Source: Allantophomopsis cytisporea (Eukaryota > Ascomycota > Leotiomycetes > Phacidiales > Phacidiaceae). From it: a stretch of DNA of 64,000 nt. Where the stretch lies: assembly GCA_024752435.1 (NCBI GenBank), contig CP103034.1, positions 930,001-994,000 of the forward strand. The letters are read 5' to 3'. The notes under the pieces were generated by a model. That model searched no databases and was not told where the DNA came from. It saw only the letters and a program-made list of their open reading frames with translations. Of the stretch, positions 32,643 through 45,100 are shown in pieces; within the stretch, counting starts at the first letter, position 1, and each line of letters starts with the position of its first letter. Made by a program: the position numbers and the translations under genes.

Positions 32643-34798
32643 GGTGCAGTAGTTTCGTATTTTAAGTTGGGTTGTATTATCCTATCTTATTTCTTATAAT
32701 TGCTGGAACCTGGAAACTGGGATGCAATGATAGAAGCTGAAGTTTTGAAATTGAAAATGCGATGCAAAGGGAAGTAGCAGAAGATTATTGAAGAAAAGCA
32801 CAATCACAAGTTTTATGGAACGTTTGTTGTCATGCGTAATTAATTACTTGAAAGATTTATGGATATTTCGTTACTTGATGTCACAGCCGTCCCATAGTTG
32901 TGACGTATTCTTGAAAAAGGTACAGTGCCACTGTACAGAGCACCTTGAAGACACGTGCATATGATCCTTTGACTCGACCACCTACTTAGGTATGCAACAA
33001 AAGCACAGTGACAGCACAGCTGTATAATAATAAAACACGTACCTGTCTGTACCTACTATGGTACTACAGATGAGGTACCTACCTATGTAGTCCGATCATC
33101 TAAGGTACGTACCTTAGTATCCTCTAGGTACTCAACTTCGTAGTGAATTACATAACAGTAGAGAGATATAAATAAGAATAAAACAATGTCATTATCACAA
33201 GATTATTCGCTATTTAGATCCGCTTTGTCGTGGTGTTTGTTACCTTTCTTTGAAACGGCTTCCACCTAAGAAAGCAATCTCAACCGCAACTCTGTCTTGT
33301 GCCCCGCACCCGTACCTTTATACCTTTGACGATTGAGGTGGTGTTCTCACTCCAAGTGCTCTACTCTCTCTCTCTCTCTCTCTAAGTCATAGATTACTCG
33401 TAGCTTCTCATCCTCAGCCCAGCCCAGCCTAGCCCAGCCCATCTACCTACATAGTAGGAACGTCGTAAGATGGTGAGCCGTTCGTATTGATACGCAAGAC
33501 ACTGCCCGCCCAGCACCCTTTCTTTCTTTCTTCATCTTCGTATCGCACCAACCCCTCAAGCTCCACTCCACAATGTCATCTTCTACAGAACAGCAAAACG
33601 AAGGCATAAACAGCATACTAACCCCGCCTCGGGGGGAGATGCTCTTTATCCATCCAGTGGAAGAGCGAGGCTTCACCTATGGCTACTTGTACTGCATTAT
33701 CAGCGCCGGGTACAAAGCACAATGAGATAGACAGACACCTTAGATAGATGATAGGGGGACATCGACGCACATGCTTTACTGTAAGCACCATACATACATA
33801 CCTACATTACATACTTCGCTCACTCACATATGTATGTATGTAACATACGGATGGACTAATCATGACACATTCGCAAGCTGACATAGGAAGACACGAAGAG
33901 TAAACGACCGGGCTGTCCAAGACGCCATCCGAATACTCTCGTCCGCCCATCATCAGCCATCACAAACAGCTCAGCGCCATGGCTAAGCGACGTACGACTT
34001 ACCCGTCTGGTCATCCCACGTAATGTTTAAGTCTGGCACCATGGCTCTCCCGAACATGGCTCAGCAGAGAATACGAACAATTCAAGACACTTACCACCAC
34101 ACTATGTGACTACCTAGATACTTATCAGCCAAGTGCGCGACTCTGTTCTCTCTTGCGGAGAAGATTTGTCTGTCTTTCGCCATCTCCACTTATTTATAGT
34201 TACACAAGATACTCAACATGCTCAACCTGCTGAGAAGACGGTACTGAAGATGCTCAGCTACTCCGTACGTGCCTTAAGTACTGCACTCTGGCTCAACTGT
34301 ACCCTATCTGTACCCTGTCCACATCCACATCCACATCCACATCCACCAAGCATACATACCTACGCATGACAAAAGACCCGAAAGAAGTGAATGAACGCTG
34401 AGGTGCTGAGATATTCCATTGTCTTATTCCCCACCACACAAGCACACACACCCTCACTAAACAATGTGACTGGCATTCATCGAAACGATATATCTATCTA
34501 TCCATCCTCTCTGCTGAAGAAGAAAAGTAACATTCTTCGGGCCTGTCATATTGAAGCACCTTACTTTCGTTTCACATTGAATTCGAGCGACCTTGCGGCA
34601 TCCCTAGCTAGGAGGCACTTACCGTCTATCATCAAACGGTTACTACTTATCTACCGATTGACTGCCGTTCGTTGGCCACGGAATTATTAATAAGCTACTG
34701 TTGCAGCTCCAGATCCATTGACCATACGCTGCAATTCTTTTGGACTTCTTTTTGGTCGGAGAATTACAAAGTCATCTTGGAAATTCCAGCAGTGGGAG

Positions 34799-34832
<34 letters not shown>

Positions 34833-34841
34833 AAATACAAC
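32643..34841. other. Long intergenic region with simple repeats
   Basis: 2.2 kb without a convincing gene. Near 32990-33130 there are many GGTAC/TACCT words. A (TC)n run lies at 33364-33384, repeated CAGCCCAGCC words at 33417-33441 and (CCACAT)n at 34319-34346. A 50-codon frame at 33573-33725 is listed separately. Confidence 0.45.
33573..33725 (+). CDS. Possible small ORF (50 codons), doubtful
   Basis: ATG-to-stop frame beginning MSSSTEQQNEGINS and ending GYKAQ. It lies downstream of pyrimidine-rich, promoter-like sequence. No domain, signal peptide or paralogue is recognised. It could be a real small protein, the first exon of an unrecognised gene, or chance. Confidence 0.18.
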   Translation: MSSSTEQQNEGINSILTPPRGEMLFIHPVEERGFTYGYLYCIISAGYKAQ

Positions 34842-35114
34842 ATGCACTTGGTAAATCTTTTCGCAGTGGTGATGGTGGGACTGGCTGGGTTCGCCGCTGC
34901 AGTTCCGATATACACATCGCCCTGCACGGATGTGAGTTCACCATGAATTTTCCCTCTTTTCGCTTTTCTGTCTCACCGATAGGACTTAATTACTGACGAA
35001 ATTGTTTTGCAGGAGGTTTTAGATAAAATCCTTAGCGGAAAAGCCGATGCTGCCACCTGCTGTAGCTATGGTGTCTGCATGGGCACCAGAAACATCCAAG
35101 CCACGAAGGACTGA
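34842..35114 (+). CDS. Small secreted protein (63 aa, four Cys)
   Basis: Two exons (34842-34931, 35013-35114) joined across an 81-nt GT-AG intron (branch-like TACTGAC near 34990) encode 63 residues. The first 20 residues (MHLVNLFAVVMVGLAGFAAA) form a signal peptide. The mature part of about 43 residues has four cysteines, one in SPCTD and three in ATCCSYGVC, enough for two disulfides. The intron falls between codons and both exons lack any other reading. A (GAAA)n tract occupies the 5' leader immediately before the start codon. It has the size and layout of a secreted effector candidate. No family is recognised and function is unknown. Confidence 0.6.
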
Positions 35115-35363
35115 GATATCACTACGGCGGTCTTTTTTTTATGGTTCTCAACCAGCTGGCGTTTTCAGGATACGGAGTTTTGGACGGCCAATCTGCATTA
35201 CTACGACAGACTGAAGAGCATTGAGATGGAGGAGTAAATATGGCGTTTTTTGAGACTTTTGGTATGATGATTCGGGATTCAAGGCTATTCATCAGAGCAA
35301 CTCTATCAGAAATTAATATTGATGCACACTGCAACCACTGCATCATTTCGTCCTCTTCCATTT

Positions 35364-36462
35364 TCATGTCCTCTTCGCCGCGCAAAACGTCTGACTATCA
35401 ACCACAAACCCATAACTACCACTCACATTATGCAAACAAACCTCTTCTCCTCCTTCCGTGGTAGTAGCACAGCAGTCATCAACCAACACACAATCCCAGC
35501 CAGCGTTATACGCGTTAGTAAGTGTCCCGAGAACACACTGATCAGTATTGACCCCCGTGAAGAAAACTGTCTCCTTTCTGGCCCCGCCGTCCTTCCCTTC
35601 CAGATATCTCCACAAAGGCTGCTCCTCGCACCACAGCCCACTCATTCGCGTCTTGGCACAATGTACATCGTCCGCTCGCACATGGTCCTTCAATGGCGCA
35701 TAGATATCCGCGTTCCAAGAGCCGCTGAATAGACAGCGCCCCTTCCCATCGCCAAGATCAGCACCGAGCCCTGCGCGGCCCGTGAGGGAGGCATCGGCGA
35801 TCATGGCCCGCGAGAAGCCACGCTGCACACCGGCCGGCATGCTTTCCATGGAGGAATCGTCGAGGCCCCAATTCAACCATACCACCTGGCGCTGCGTTAA
35901 CGATGCGTCTGGAGAATCTCATTGCATGACGAAGTACGGTGGTTGGATAGGAGCAAGGAACAAACTGACTTGAATGCCCACCTCTCTACACTTCTCGATG
36001 ACTTTGATAGTAGGCTCCACGGCCGCCAGTCCCAAAGGATGATTCCTACACTGTACACAAACATTAACGTCATCCGGAGCCAATCTTCTCCTCAAAGCCC
36101 TCAAAGCTCTCATCCCTCACATAGCATCCCCCTACCTCACCCAGCAAACCGAGCAAACTACAAAACCAATGGCCTCTAAGAACCGTGGCCCCAACCCCCC
36201 GAACTCTCATCCGGAAATCAAGCTGCACCAAAACAAAACTCACCCGCGGACTCAGAAAGAAATTCTGCATGTCGACTACCACAAGCGCACACAGTGCCGG
36301 CGCAACGGCAATAGCGGCCTCGGGTCCTTGCGTCGTCGCCATGACCAACGCATCCGTGCGTGCGCGGGCCAAATTGTAAGTTTTGGTGGCGCGGGAGTAC
36401 GTCCACTGCGCGTGGGGCGGCCCAAAGGTGAGTTTCTCCGACGCGGAAGCATCAGAGGACAT
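35364..36462 (-). CDS. Isochorismatase-family cysteine hydrolase
   Basis: Three exons (36462-36244, 36050-35970, 35885-35364) give 273 residues. An ATG at 36483 would add seven. The fold is recognised from LCALVVVDMQNFFLSPR with the catalytic Asp, HPLGLAAVEPTIKVIEKCREVGIQ|VVWLNWGLDD across two introns, and TGVNTDQCVLGTLTNAYNAG with the nucleophilic Cys. The ADIYAPLKDHV-like segment and the later VDDCCATT are also typical. The family hydrolyses amides or vinyl ethers (isochorismate, nicotinamide and others). The target here is unknown and a biosynthetic or detoxifying hydrolase is possible. The gene is GC-richer than its surroundings. Confidence 0.88.
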
Positions 36463-36919
36463 TTTGGAAGTTTGAGTTTTCAATTGGAGGCTGGGGGAGG
36501 TGAGGAAGTGGTGGTTTGGAGACTTGAGATGGGCTGGTGAGGGCGATGATAGATTGATGATGACGCTGGGGGTCGAGTCTTATCGCTGCAAGGAGGGGCG
36601 GCCTTATCGATAATTGTGGGGTACGCTTGACGGCTAACCGTTATCGCGAGGCGGAAACGTTTTAATGGTATTGGAATTCCGAAGGTAATATCTTTCTGTG
36701 TGGCTGATTATCTACCAATTGCCAAATCAGCTGAGTCTTGAAAATACTAGAGATATCTGTATTGTCTTTGGCAATGGGCTCATACCTAATCTGCTCAAAT
36801 ATTGAAATTCCTTTACAAATAGACTCGCACTCACAGCAAGAGGTAACTCCCTACAGGAAAAGTAATTCAATTATATTTATTGCTTCTCATTTAGAAATAT
36901 AGTCCTCATTATTGATTAA
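36463..36919. other. Intergenic gap
   Basis: 457 nt between the isochorismatase-like gene start and the 3' end of the malic enzyme gene. No feature is recognised. Confidence 0.4.
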
Positions 36920-38990
36920 TTATACCTGGCTTGCCGTCCCAGCTACACCCATTTCGCCCTTTGCTTGTCTATCAGCGTTGGCTGTATCAACCTTCTTCAA
37001 AGGTCTGTAAACAGGGTCCCACATCTGCTCGCGGATCCACTCTTCCAATTCAGCATCATCAGTAGGGATGTTCTTCTCAGTCGCCAAACCCTCCTCAACA
37101 GCCTGCTTGATAACAGCTCTAGCAATATGTACACTGATATCCCTAACGTCTACGACGTCAGGAAGAAGTCCCTTGTCAGGGTTTTTGAGTGCTGGAGACT
37201 GCGCTGCGAGAGCTTTGACGGCAGCTACAAGCATCTTGTCACTCAAAAGCTTGGAACGTGAGAGAACGCATCCGAGGCCAATTCCAGGGAAACATGTCGA
37301 GTTGTTGCATTCAGCCACTTCGTATTCCTTGCCGTCGTACTTCACAGGTGGGAACGGACTTCCCGTAGCAATTAGTGCCTTGCCCTTTGACCACTCGTTG
37401 ATGTCCTTAGGATCAGCTTCGTGGAGGCGAGTTGGGTTGGAAAGAGGGAAGATGATTGGTCGATCGACATGGCTGGACATTTCTTCGACAATCTCTTTGG
37501 TGAAGGATTTGGGACGAGTTGAGGTTCCGATGAGGACATGAGGCTTAACCTCCTTAACCACAGACAGAAGATCATTGTGATCTTTACCCTCCCAGTCAGA
37601 GTCCTCACGAGCATATGGAACTTGTGCTGGAGTGAGCTTGTCTTTGTGAGACTTCAAAAGCACACCCGGCTTGTCCACACACCAAATTTGCTTGGCGGCT
37701 TCTTCTTTGGAAATGTTCTTGTCGGCAGCGATTGCATCGCGTACCTGATCTGCAATACCTGTTCCAGCTGTTCCAGAGCCAAAAACAACCATGCGCATAT
37801 CTCGTAGCTTGACTCCACTGACATGAAGTCCTGCCATCATTGCCGCAAGAGTCACACAACCTGTACCCTGAACGTCATCGTTGAAACAGGGAATTGATGG
37901 CCGGTATTTGTCGAGAATTCTACGAGCATTCGGTAGACCGAAATCTGCAAGAACTATTAGTAAGTCTAAGATGTGAGCTCTCGATTCCACGTACCTTCGA
38001 AATGAATGTATGCTCTAGGGTATAGTTTTCTGGCATTCTGTACAAAGGAGTCGACGAATTTATCATACTCCTCACCTCGTACACGCTTCTTTCTAAGACC
38101 CAGGTAGAGATCATCGTTCAATAAATCCTCGTTATCAGTACCACAATCAAGGACCACCGGAAGGACTCTGTTTGGGTGGATACCAGCACAAAGCGTCGTT
38201 AAAACCAGCTTTGCGACGGAGATCAAGATACCACCAACACCTTGATCACCAATTCCCAAGATTTCCTCGCCATCAGTGACAACGATGTAATCTATGTCAT
38301 CGGGGTTTCCGTGCTGTGCAAGATCATGGTGAATTCGCTCCTGGTCATCAATATTCAAGAAACACCCCTGTGGTTTTCTGAAAAGCTGCGAATATTGTTG
38401 AATTGCATCTCCTTCTGTGGGTGTGTATATGATGCTGAACATCTCCTTCAAGTGATCTTGAATCAACTACAAATATGTCAGATCAATTCTCCAATATATG
38501 ATCACGTGATGTTCACTTACTCTATAGTAAAGTACCTGGTTCTGTTCTGCCAAGGAGGTCATAAAGGTGTTTTTTGCGAGGTTATCATGTCTGCTAGAGT
38601 ACTGCTGGTACGCTCTCTTCACCTGCTCGTCTAGGGAAGAGACATGTTGTGGGAGAAGGCCTGTGAGCTTGAATTCTCTGCGTTCCTCAGCGGGAAAGCC
38701 TGCTCCCTTATTGAAGTAGGCTGTATTCAGCAATGCCGTGCCCTGATCTTCATGTTAATTCCGTTCTACCATATTCCGATGATAATAAGAAAACGTACTT
38801 TCAAGGCGCACTCTACTGGACCACTGGTGGACAATGGTAGGTGTCCGAACTTAGGATGCTTCTGGTGAACACTCTTCTGCTTATGATCAGATGACATGGT
38901 TCGAATTGTGTTTCTGGATACTGAAAATGGCAAGATTCGCACTGAATTATGGCTTCGAAGGGTTGATTGAATGGAGGGAAGTTTTGCCAT
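36920..38990 (-). CDS. MAE1: Malic enzyme, mitochondrial type with possible second start
   Basis: Four exons (38990-38799, 38742-38521, 38466-37995, 37944-36920) give 636 residues. The enzyme converts malate to pyruvate and CO2 with reduction of NAD(P). Residues 1-31 are rich in Ser, Arg and hydrophobics (MAKLPSIQSTLRSHNSVRILP), a mitochondrial presequence. A further in-frame Met at 38897 (MSSDHKQKS) would give a cytosolic form, and an upstream Met at 39014 adds eight residues. Family blocks: FNKGAGFPAEERREF, FSIIYTPTEGDAIQQYSQ, VTDGEEILGIGDQGVGG, FNDDVQGTGCVTLAA and VVFGSGTAGTGIADQ. Whether NAD or NADP is preferred is not decided by what I can see. Confidence 0.94.
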
Positions 38991-39952
38991 GAATTGCGAA
39001 GGAAAAGAGATCATAAATCAAACAAGCTTTCGGAACTTCGGGGCGATGAAACGTGCCTGCCAAGTTCTTGAATATATTTATGTCAACAATAAAGTTGGAG
39101 CATGAGATGCCGTAAGGTGACGAACGTGGTGGAGTTACAGTGTGCCAGTCAGTGCGCACTGTGGATAGATAAGCTGGCTTGCAAGATGACGTTGTGCGTG
39201 TTTTGCTCCCGCCGTAGTGAGATTTAGACTGAGTCTTGGATACTTAGTATGTACCTACTACGTACATATAAATTCTATGATATCTATTAATGACTAGAGC
39301 CTCACCACGTCATCAATATGCATGATATTAAGTAGCTGTCTTTATTCTTATTTGAACCAGAAACAAATTTGCCCTAAATACAAAATAATTGTTGAAGACA
39401 AAAGTGTCATCTTATCATAAAATACTGCCGTGATATACGACAGTTCTGGAGAGAATCTCATCGAAACACGCAACTCGAGTACCCCTTCGGGTGTACCTGG
39501 AGCTAAGGGAAGTCTAAGACACTCTTTAAGAGGTACGGAAAATCTTGATGTTAACTTGACGATAACACCCGATCCATGACGGACGACGAGATAGGCTTAC
39601 GAAGCTGAGAACTGACCCACTCCAATACGGCACGGCATGATTGTATCCTTCTGCTCCAGCATAGGTAGGTACATTATTCACGAGCAGGCCCGAAATTCAA
39701 TCATGTGCCCAAGAAACAAATCAAGAGCATAAGATACAAAGTATTTAACTACATGCTGTTGTCCAATGGTCTAACATAGTTCATGCATTATTTTCCTATT
39801 CATTCCCATCGAATAAGTTCATCTCATATATCTCCTTGCAATTTCACAAATTGAACCCCTATGACATTTTTATCCAATCAAATCCGTAGAATAAAAGAAA
39901 AAATGGAAAGAAAAGTAGCAAAAATATCCCAGTCATGTCTTAAATACGCAGA
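38991..39952. other. Intergenic region
   Basis: About 960 nt upstream of the malic enzyme gene, partly its promoter. It is AT-rich toward 39830-39950. No gene is seen. Confidence 0.4.
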
Positions 39953-40762
39953 TTAGAACCCCCAAATAGCTTTGTCTCGTCTCAACTCTGTGAAGCTTGA
40001 TAAACCAGGAAGGTTATCAAGGTTGCCAGTGACTTCGCCTGGGGTATTCATATCTCTACTCTGAAAAATTCTTATAAAGTCGGAACAGGTGTTAAACTGA
40101 CTGCTATATCTGCTTCTAGCTAGCGATGGTGGCAGGACAGGCATGACTGGTGGTCCTGATTTCGGGAGAGACCGATCTCTAGTCAAGTCCATGGGAGTAA
40201 TTGCTCCAGAAGAATCCTTAGTAGAAGACATTGCGCTCGATGGATAGGAGGCGTATAGGTCTGAGGTAGAGGGCCCTGCTTTGAAAGGGCCGGCGACAGC
40301 ATTAAAAGTTTGAGATATCGAGGAATCGATGCTTGCATTGGAGCTACGTTGTGGAGGGACAGCTTTCTTATCATCGGATGGACCCTTGGATTCTGCAGCA
40401 GGAACAGGAGTATAGAGAGGATAAGGAGTTTCCCGACGCAACGGAGGTCTTGAGTTCGTTGTGGCCGTTGGTCTAGTGAAATTTCTCATTGCTCTGGGTT
40501 CTGTGGGTACTTTCTTGGGAACGGGTTTTTCCAAGTGATCTTCACTAACTTTGTAGCCCATGATGCGGTGGCATCGGGTGCACGAATGGCGAGTGCCTTG
40601 CTCGAATTGCCCGATATTCTCCGTACCAGGTCTATAGTTGATGTAGCAGGTAAGACATGTCATATCGTTGTCGGAGGTGGTGAGGAAAGCTCTGTGGGAC
40701 TTAGGCAAGTAGTTTGTGTTCGAGGTGAGAGAAAAGTGGGGATGAATAGCCTCGGAACCCAT
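39953..40762 (-). CDS. Hypothetical protein with paired CxxC motifs
   Basis: Single exon, 269 residues, not recognised. Residues 35-80 contain TCLTCYINYRPG and HSCTRCHRIMGYK, two CxxC pairs about 30 residues apart that could bind one zinc ion. The rest is Ser/Pro/Thr-rich and probably disordered, and it ends in DNLPGLSSFTELRRDKAIWGF, a possible short conserved tail. Some fungal proteins of this shape are found in secretory or mRNA-related complexes, but I cannot assign one. The long open frame with a zinc-binding start supports a real gene. Confidence 0.68.
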   Translation of the reverse strand: MGSEAIHPHFSLTSNTNYLPKSHRAFLTTSDNDMTCLTCYINYRPGTENIGQFEQGTRHSCTRCHRIMGYKVSEDHLEKPVPKKVPTEPRAMRNFTRPTATTNSRPPLRRETPYPLYTPVPAAESKGPSDDKKAVPPQRSSNASIDSSISQTFNAVAGPFKAGPSTSDLYASYPSSAMSSTKDSSGAITPMDLTRDRSLPKSGPPVMPVLPPSLARSRYSSQFNTCSDFIRIFQSRDMNTPGEVTGNLDNLPGLSSFTELRRDKAIWGF

Positions 40763-42164
40763 CTTGACTTGCTTTTGGTGGTGTGGTAGGGATAATTGAG
40801 CTTTGTGGAGATATGCCCAGTCAATAGCAGTTTAAGATAGATGCATATGAAGAAATATGAAGTTGATCAAAGGGGTTTGTATCGTATAGTCGTGGCTTTG
40901 TCGTAGCATGTATGATCAAAATCGCCAAGTTGATATATACTTGATATATGTCACAAATGATAGATGCTTCGAGGGGTAACGATCTCGAGACAGTGTATAA
41001 GCCTGCAGTGATTTTACTCGAAGAGAAGAAGTGGAGACAAGTGTAACCTCTACAGCTCTTATATATGCTAGAGTATCATTAAGGTATTGGAGTACCATGC
41101 ATCGAAGGTCAACATTAAGGTATCAGAATGTTGAACATCAAGGTACCCTGATTTCAAGGAACGAACACACGCCTAAATAATGAGCCGTCAGGATACAGAG
41201 AAACATTGGATATCAAGGTAATTAGTCCGCATCTAAAGTATACATGGTTCTACCCTTTTGTAAAGCCGTGCAACGCTTGCCTGCATCTGACTTATGTACC
41301 TATGGATATCGTTAAAGCTTGACAAAATCCATCATCACTTATCTTATTATACCGATGAGCGTAGGAAATTGCAGATCAGTCACTTATAAGGGTACTGCGA
41401 AAGAATGAATACGTATTTTGATGTTCTGACGTTGAATAGTTACCTTCATGTCATGAAAGATGTGCTGTATTGAAGTACCTTCCAAACTTGCTCAGTCGCC
41501 CAAGGCAAGAACCACTCAATAACGGCTGAACCACCATATTAGAAGAGATACACATAGTAGTACATAAGCACATTTGAAGCAGGTTGGAATGCAATGGGAC
41601 TTACGACAGGCTAGCCTTGATTATTGTTTAATACCTTAGCTCTCGAAAGTTTCGAGCCTTTGAATAATTGCACACGTCTCAACAAATATATGACCTGTAC
41701 CAAATGTGCTGTCTGAATAGTGGCACACACATTTGCAGGATCATGGACCTCCTGAATACATAGCTTGTAGTTACTATGTAGGTATGTATGAGTGTATTAC
41801 TTGATACATGTACGGCTTGTGATGGATATACAGCTCAGAATATCCTCATGGCTACGAACACCCATGTAGCTCTTAGAGAAACCACTTTGTGTTACAACAC
41901 CATTTCCGTTCTCCAGTCAAAACCAAGTAAGCATGAAAGATGAACAAAAGCAACTTCGTATTTCATAGTCCTAATTACACAAACACCATTCCATCGCTAT
42001 GCCTCCCAAAAAGAACGCTATGCATAACTGCTTTTTTTTTATAAAATCCTCGTAATCTTTAGCAACTTCATCATCCATCATCCCCCAGTCTCAGCTTAAA
42101 TTTAAGTTTCCGGACGGAACTTACGAGGCATAAAAGCCACTGCCGTCACGTTTGGTATCCACCT
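40763..42164. other. Intergenic region with degenerate ATCAAGGTA repeats
   Basis: 1.4 kb without a gene. Between about 41077 and 41221 the word AT(C/T)AAGGTA occurs four times at uneven spacing. The remainder is AT-rich with nothing recognised. Confidence 0.4.
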
Positions 42165-45100
42165 TTAATTTCTGAACGGAGACTGCGAACCTTGAGAACC
42201 GCTGCCCTCACGTTTAACATCTCCAAAGCCCAAGACACTCTTTCTGTTTCTCTTTCCGAGAACAATGTTCGCACCTGGTGATGAAATGGCCTGGAACTGA
42301 TCATACTCTGACTTGAACTGACGAGCCAATTCTTGTTGGAGACCTTCACCTTCGCCCTGTTCCTCACGAGTGGTTTCCTCTGCCGCCTCATCTTCTTCAT
42401 CTTCTTCGACTTCTGAGGACGTATCTGGCAAAACAAACGAGGTGCTGGCACGGACTGCAGCCGGGCGCTTTCCTCGTGGTCCGAGTGGTGAATTCAAGGC
42501 TGGAGAAGTAAGGGCCAGGAACTGCTCATACTCAGACATCTTGCGAGGCTGCTCCTCATCGTCGCTATCATCTGCACCATCAAGACCCAAGTTACGTGGA
42601 CGGCGTGGACGTGCTGACTTGCGCACACTGGTGGAGTTAGATCCGCTTCCGTTGGCTCCAGCACTTTGAGATTCTTGTGGTGCAGCGGCATCTGTACGAG
42701 CTGGGCCACTAGCAGAGCTGTTCTTGCGACGCTTGCTGGAACTTCCAGCGTTCTCAACAGGAGCATCTTCCGACTGGGTGTTCTTGCGTGGACGACCAAG
42801 CTTCTTTGGAGCGGAAGAGGGTGGGAGGATGGGAGTCTCATCTGCACGCTTTCTGGATTTTCCTGAAGCTGCTGGTAATGTTGTTCCCGGAGGAAGGATT
42901 GGCGTCTCCTCTCCAAATGGAACCTTAGGTTTTGGAGCACGTTTGGCTCTTGATGAAGCTGCGGAAGCCTCGGAAACAGTCGCACCAGATGATGGCGGTG
43001 GCTGCGAAGTTGCGGGGAACATGGTTGGAGCTGCTCCTTCATCATTAACATTGCTAACCTTTGGTGGTCTGCCGCCACGATTCTTCTTTGCTGGTGGTCC
43101 AGCAGCTTGCTCTACTGACTCGAGAACCTCTGCGGCAGAAGGTTCATCTGCAGGCTCCTCCTTACGCTTGCGCTTGCCTTTGCCAGCTTTCTTTGCATCC
43201 GGAGCCGCAGCAAGACCTTGGTTCGGGGCAGCAGTGGTACCAGCCGCTGGATCTGGAGAAGCTCTGCGAGATGCAGCAAGGGAAGAGGCGCTCTGGCTTG
43301 CAGCTCTTGGAGTGGCAGAAGCACTGTTGGCTTGGGATCCTGCCGGGTACCGACCAATTTGTGGGACTGGCAATCCGGCAGCGATAGCTGCTCTCTTCTT
43401 CTCCCATCGATCACGCATGACCTTCGATTGTGCAGTTACTACCGTCCCGTCTGGAAGCGTAACCATCTTCTTAGGTCTTGGCTTCACAGCAGTTTGAGCC
43501 GAATTGCTCTCAGGATCAACAGACTCTTGAGGCGTTGGGCGGGAAGAATCTTCACCAACCTGCACTGTCGATCGCATGCTTTGTGGAGGGTTTAATGATG
43601 AGGGGCCAGCTTGAGGTTGACTGTAATCTCTCTCAGCTTTTGCTAACTCAGCCTTAATAATCTCTTCAACCTCTGCCTGCATCTCCGGAGTTGGCATTGG
43701 CATATTCGCGTGGACACCTGTGAGGGTATTGCCTTGGTTGTGTCCGTACTTCTTGAGTACTGCATGTTTTGCCCATCTAAGCTTCATACTCGTAGACTGC
43801 TTTGCCTTTCTCGTGCCGTCATCTTCTGCCCACTTGCCCTTTTGTACGTTGCTCAAATGAGCTGACTTTGGCTTGCCACCCTTCTTGTTCTTTCCTGATG
43901 TAGCATCCGTATCATCCGCTCCTGTATCAACAGCGTTGCTGTCAGTCTCATCCTCCTCTTCGACCCTTGGTTGTTTTGGACGACGGCCACGAGGCTTCTT
44001 TGTAGATGCTTGCTCCATGTCTTCAAGCTCAGCAGAGCCTCTTTTGCGAGACTCGGGCATCGATGAAATCACACCAGTAGAAGAAGATCGCGTCATATGA
44101 CCGGAGGAACTGCTTGTAGGACGACTCTCATCCGCGGCATTCGAGCCATAATCATCATCATTCGATTCAATTGTATTCATTGCGTTTGAAGATTGAGCTC
44201 TGCGCACAGCTTCTCGAACATCCACACCTTTCTGAGCCTTTCGACCTCGCTTTTGTTTGCGTGGTGACTTATCATCGTCCTCTGGCTCGGTGTCATCCTC
44301 AGAACCGTCTGGAGTCTCATACTTTGATAAAGCAGAAGGCGAATTTGTTGCATTTTTGCGGGAGAGTGGGTGAGCAGACTTGCTGGTTCGGAGCTCCTCG
44401 ACACGAGAAGCATTCTTCGGAGGTCGACCCTTTCTCTTTCCTGATGGGAAAGTTGGAATTGGGTTTGGTGTTGCCTCTCGACTCTGTGAGTCCGGTCTAG
44501 AAGAACCATATCGACTCCGGGTTGAGCGACGGCCATTGTCATCCGCGGCTGTCATAGACTCCGGACTTGCGCTCTGATCAGCTTCAGCGGCTTTCTGTGT
44601 TGGCATGCGGTGACGGAGGTTTCGGCCGTTCGCGCCACGACCACCTTCGCGCTGAGCAATTGGATCCTGGTTTCCAATCTTCGAGTGATGTGGGTCATGC
44701 GTGTATGCGTAGACATCGGCCTCGAGTCTGTCCTGATATTGGTGATATTCTCTTACCTTGCGAGGATTGCGCAGGACTGGAACACCATCACCAGGCGTAG
44801 CTTTGGCCGTCAATGCTTCCAATTGCATCCATTCATCCTGATATGCCATCAAAGTCTTCTGGGCATTTGCTAATCTGGCTCGGAGCTGTGGCGTGTCCAT
44901 TTCTTCCATATTTTGCAGACTCTGAGCAAAACGTTCAACACTGGTGATCTTCGGGAACTTCATGGCTAGCAATATCTCAGCTGCATCGGCTTCGTTGGTC
45001 GAGCTCACACTCTCATCATCGCTGGCATCTTCGGTATAGGGACCTGGAAGATTGTCGCGTTTTCCTGAGTGCATTGATCGTCGACGTGAAGCTCCTGGGG

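Noticed and set aside
42724..43497. 257-codon plus-strand frame
   Set aside because: It is antisense to the AT-hook gene and owes its length to that gene's codon composition.
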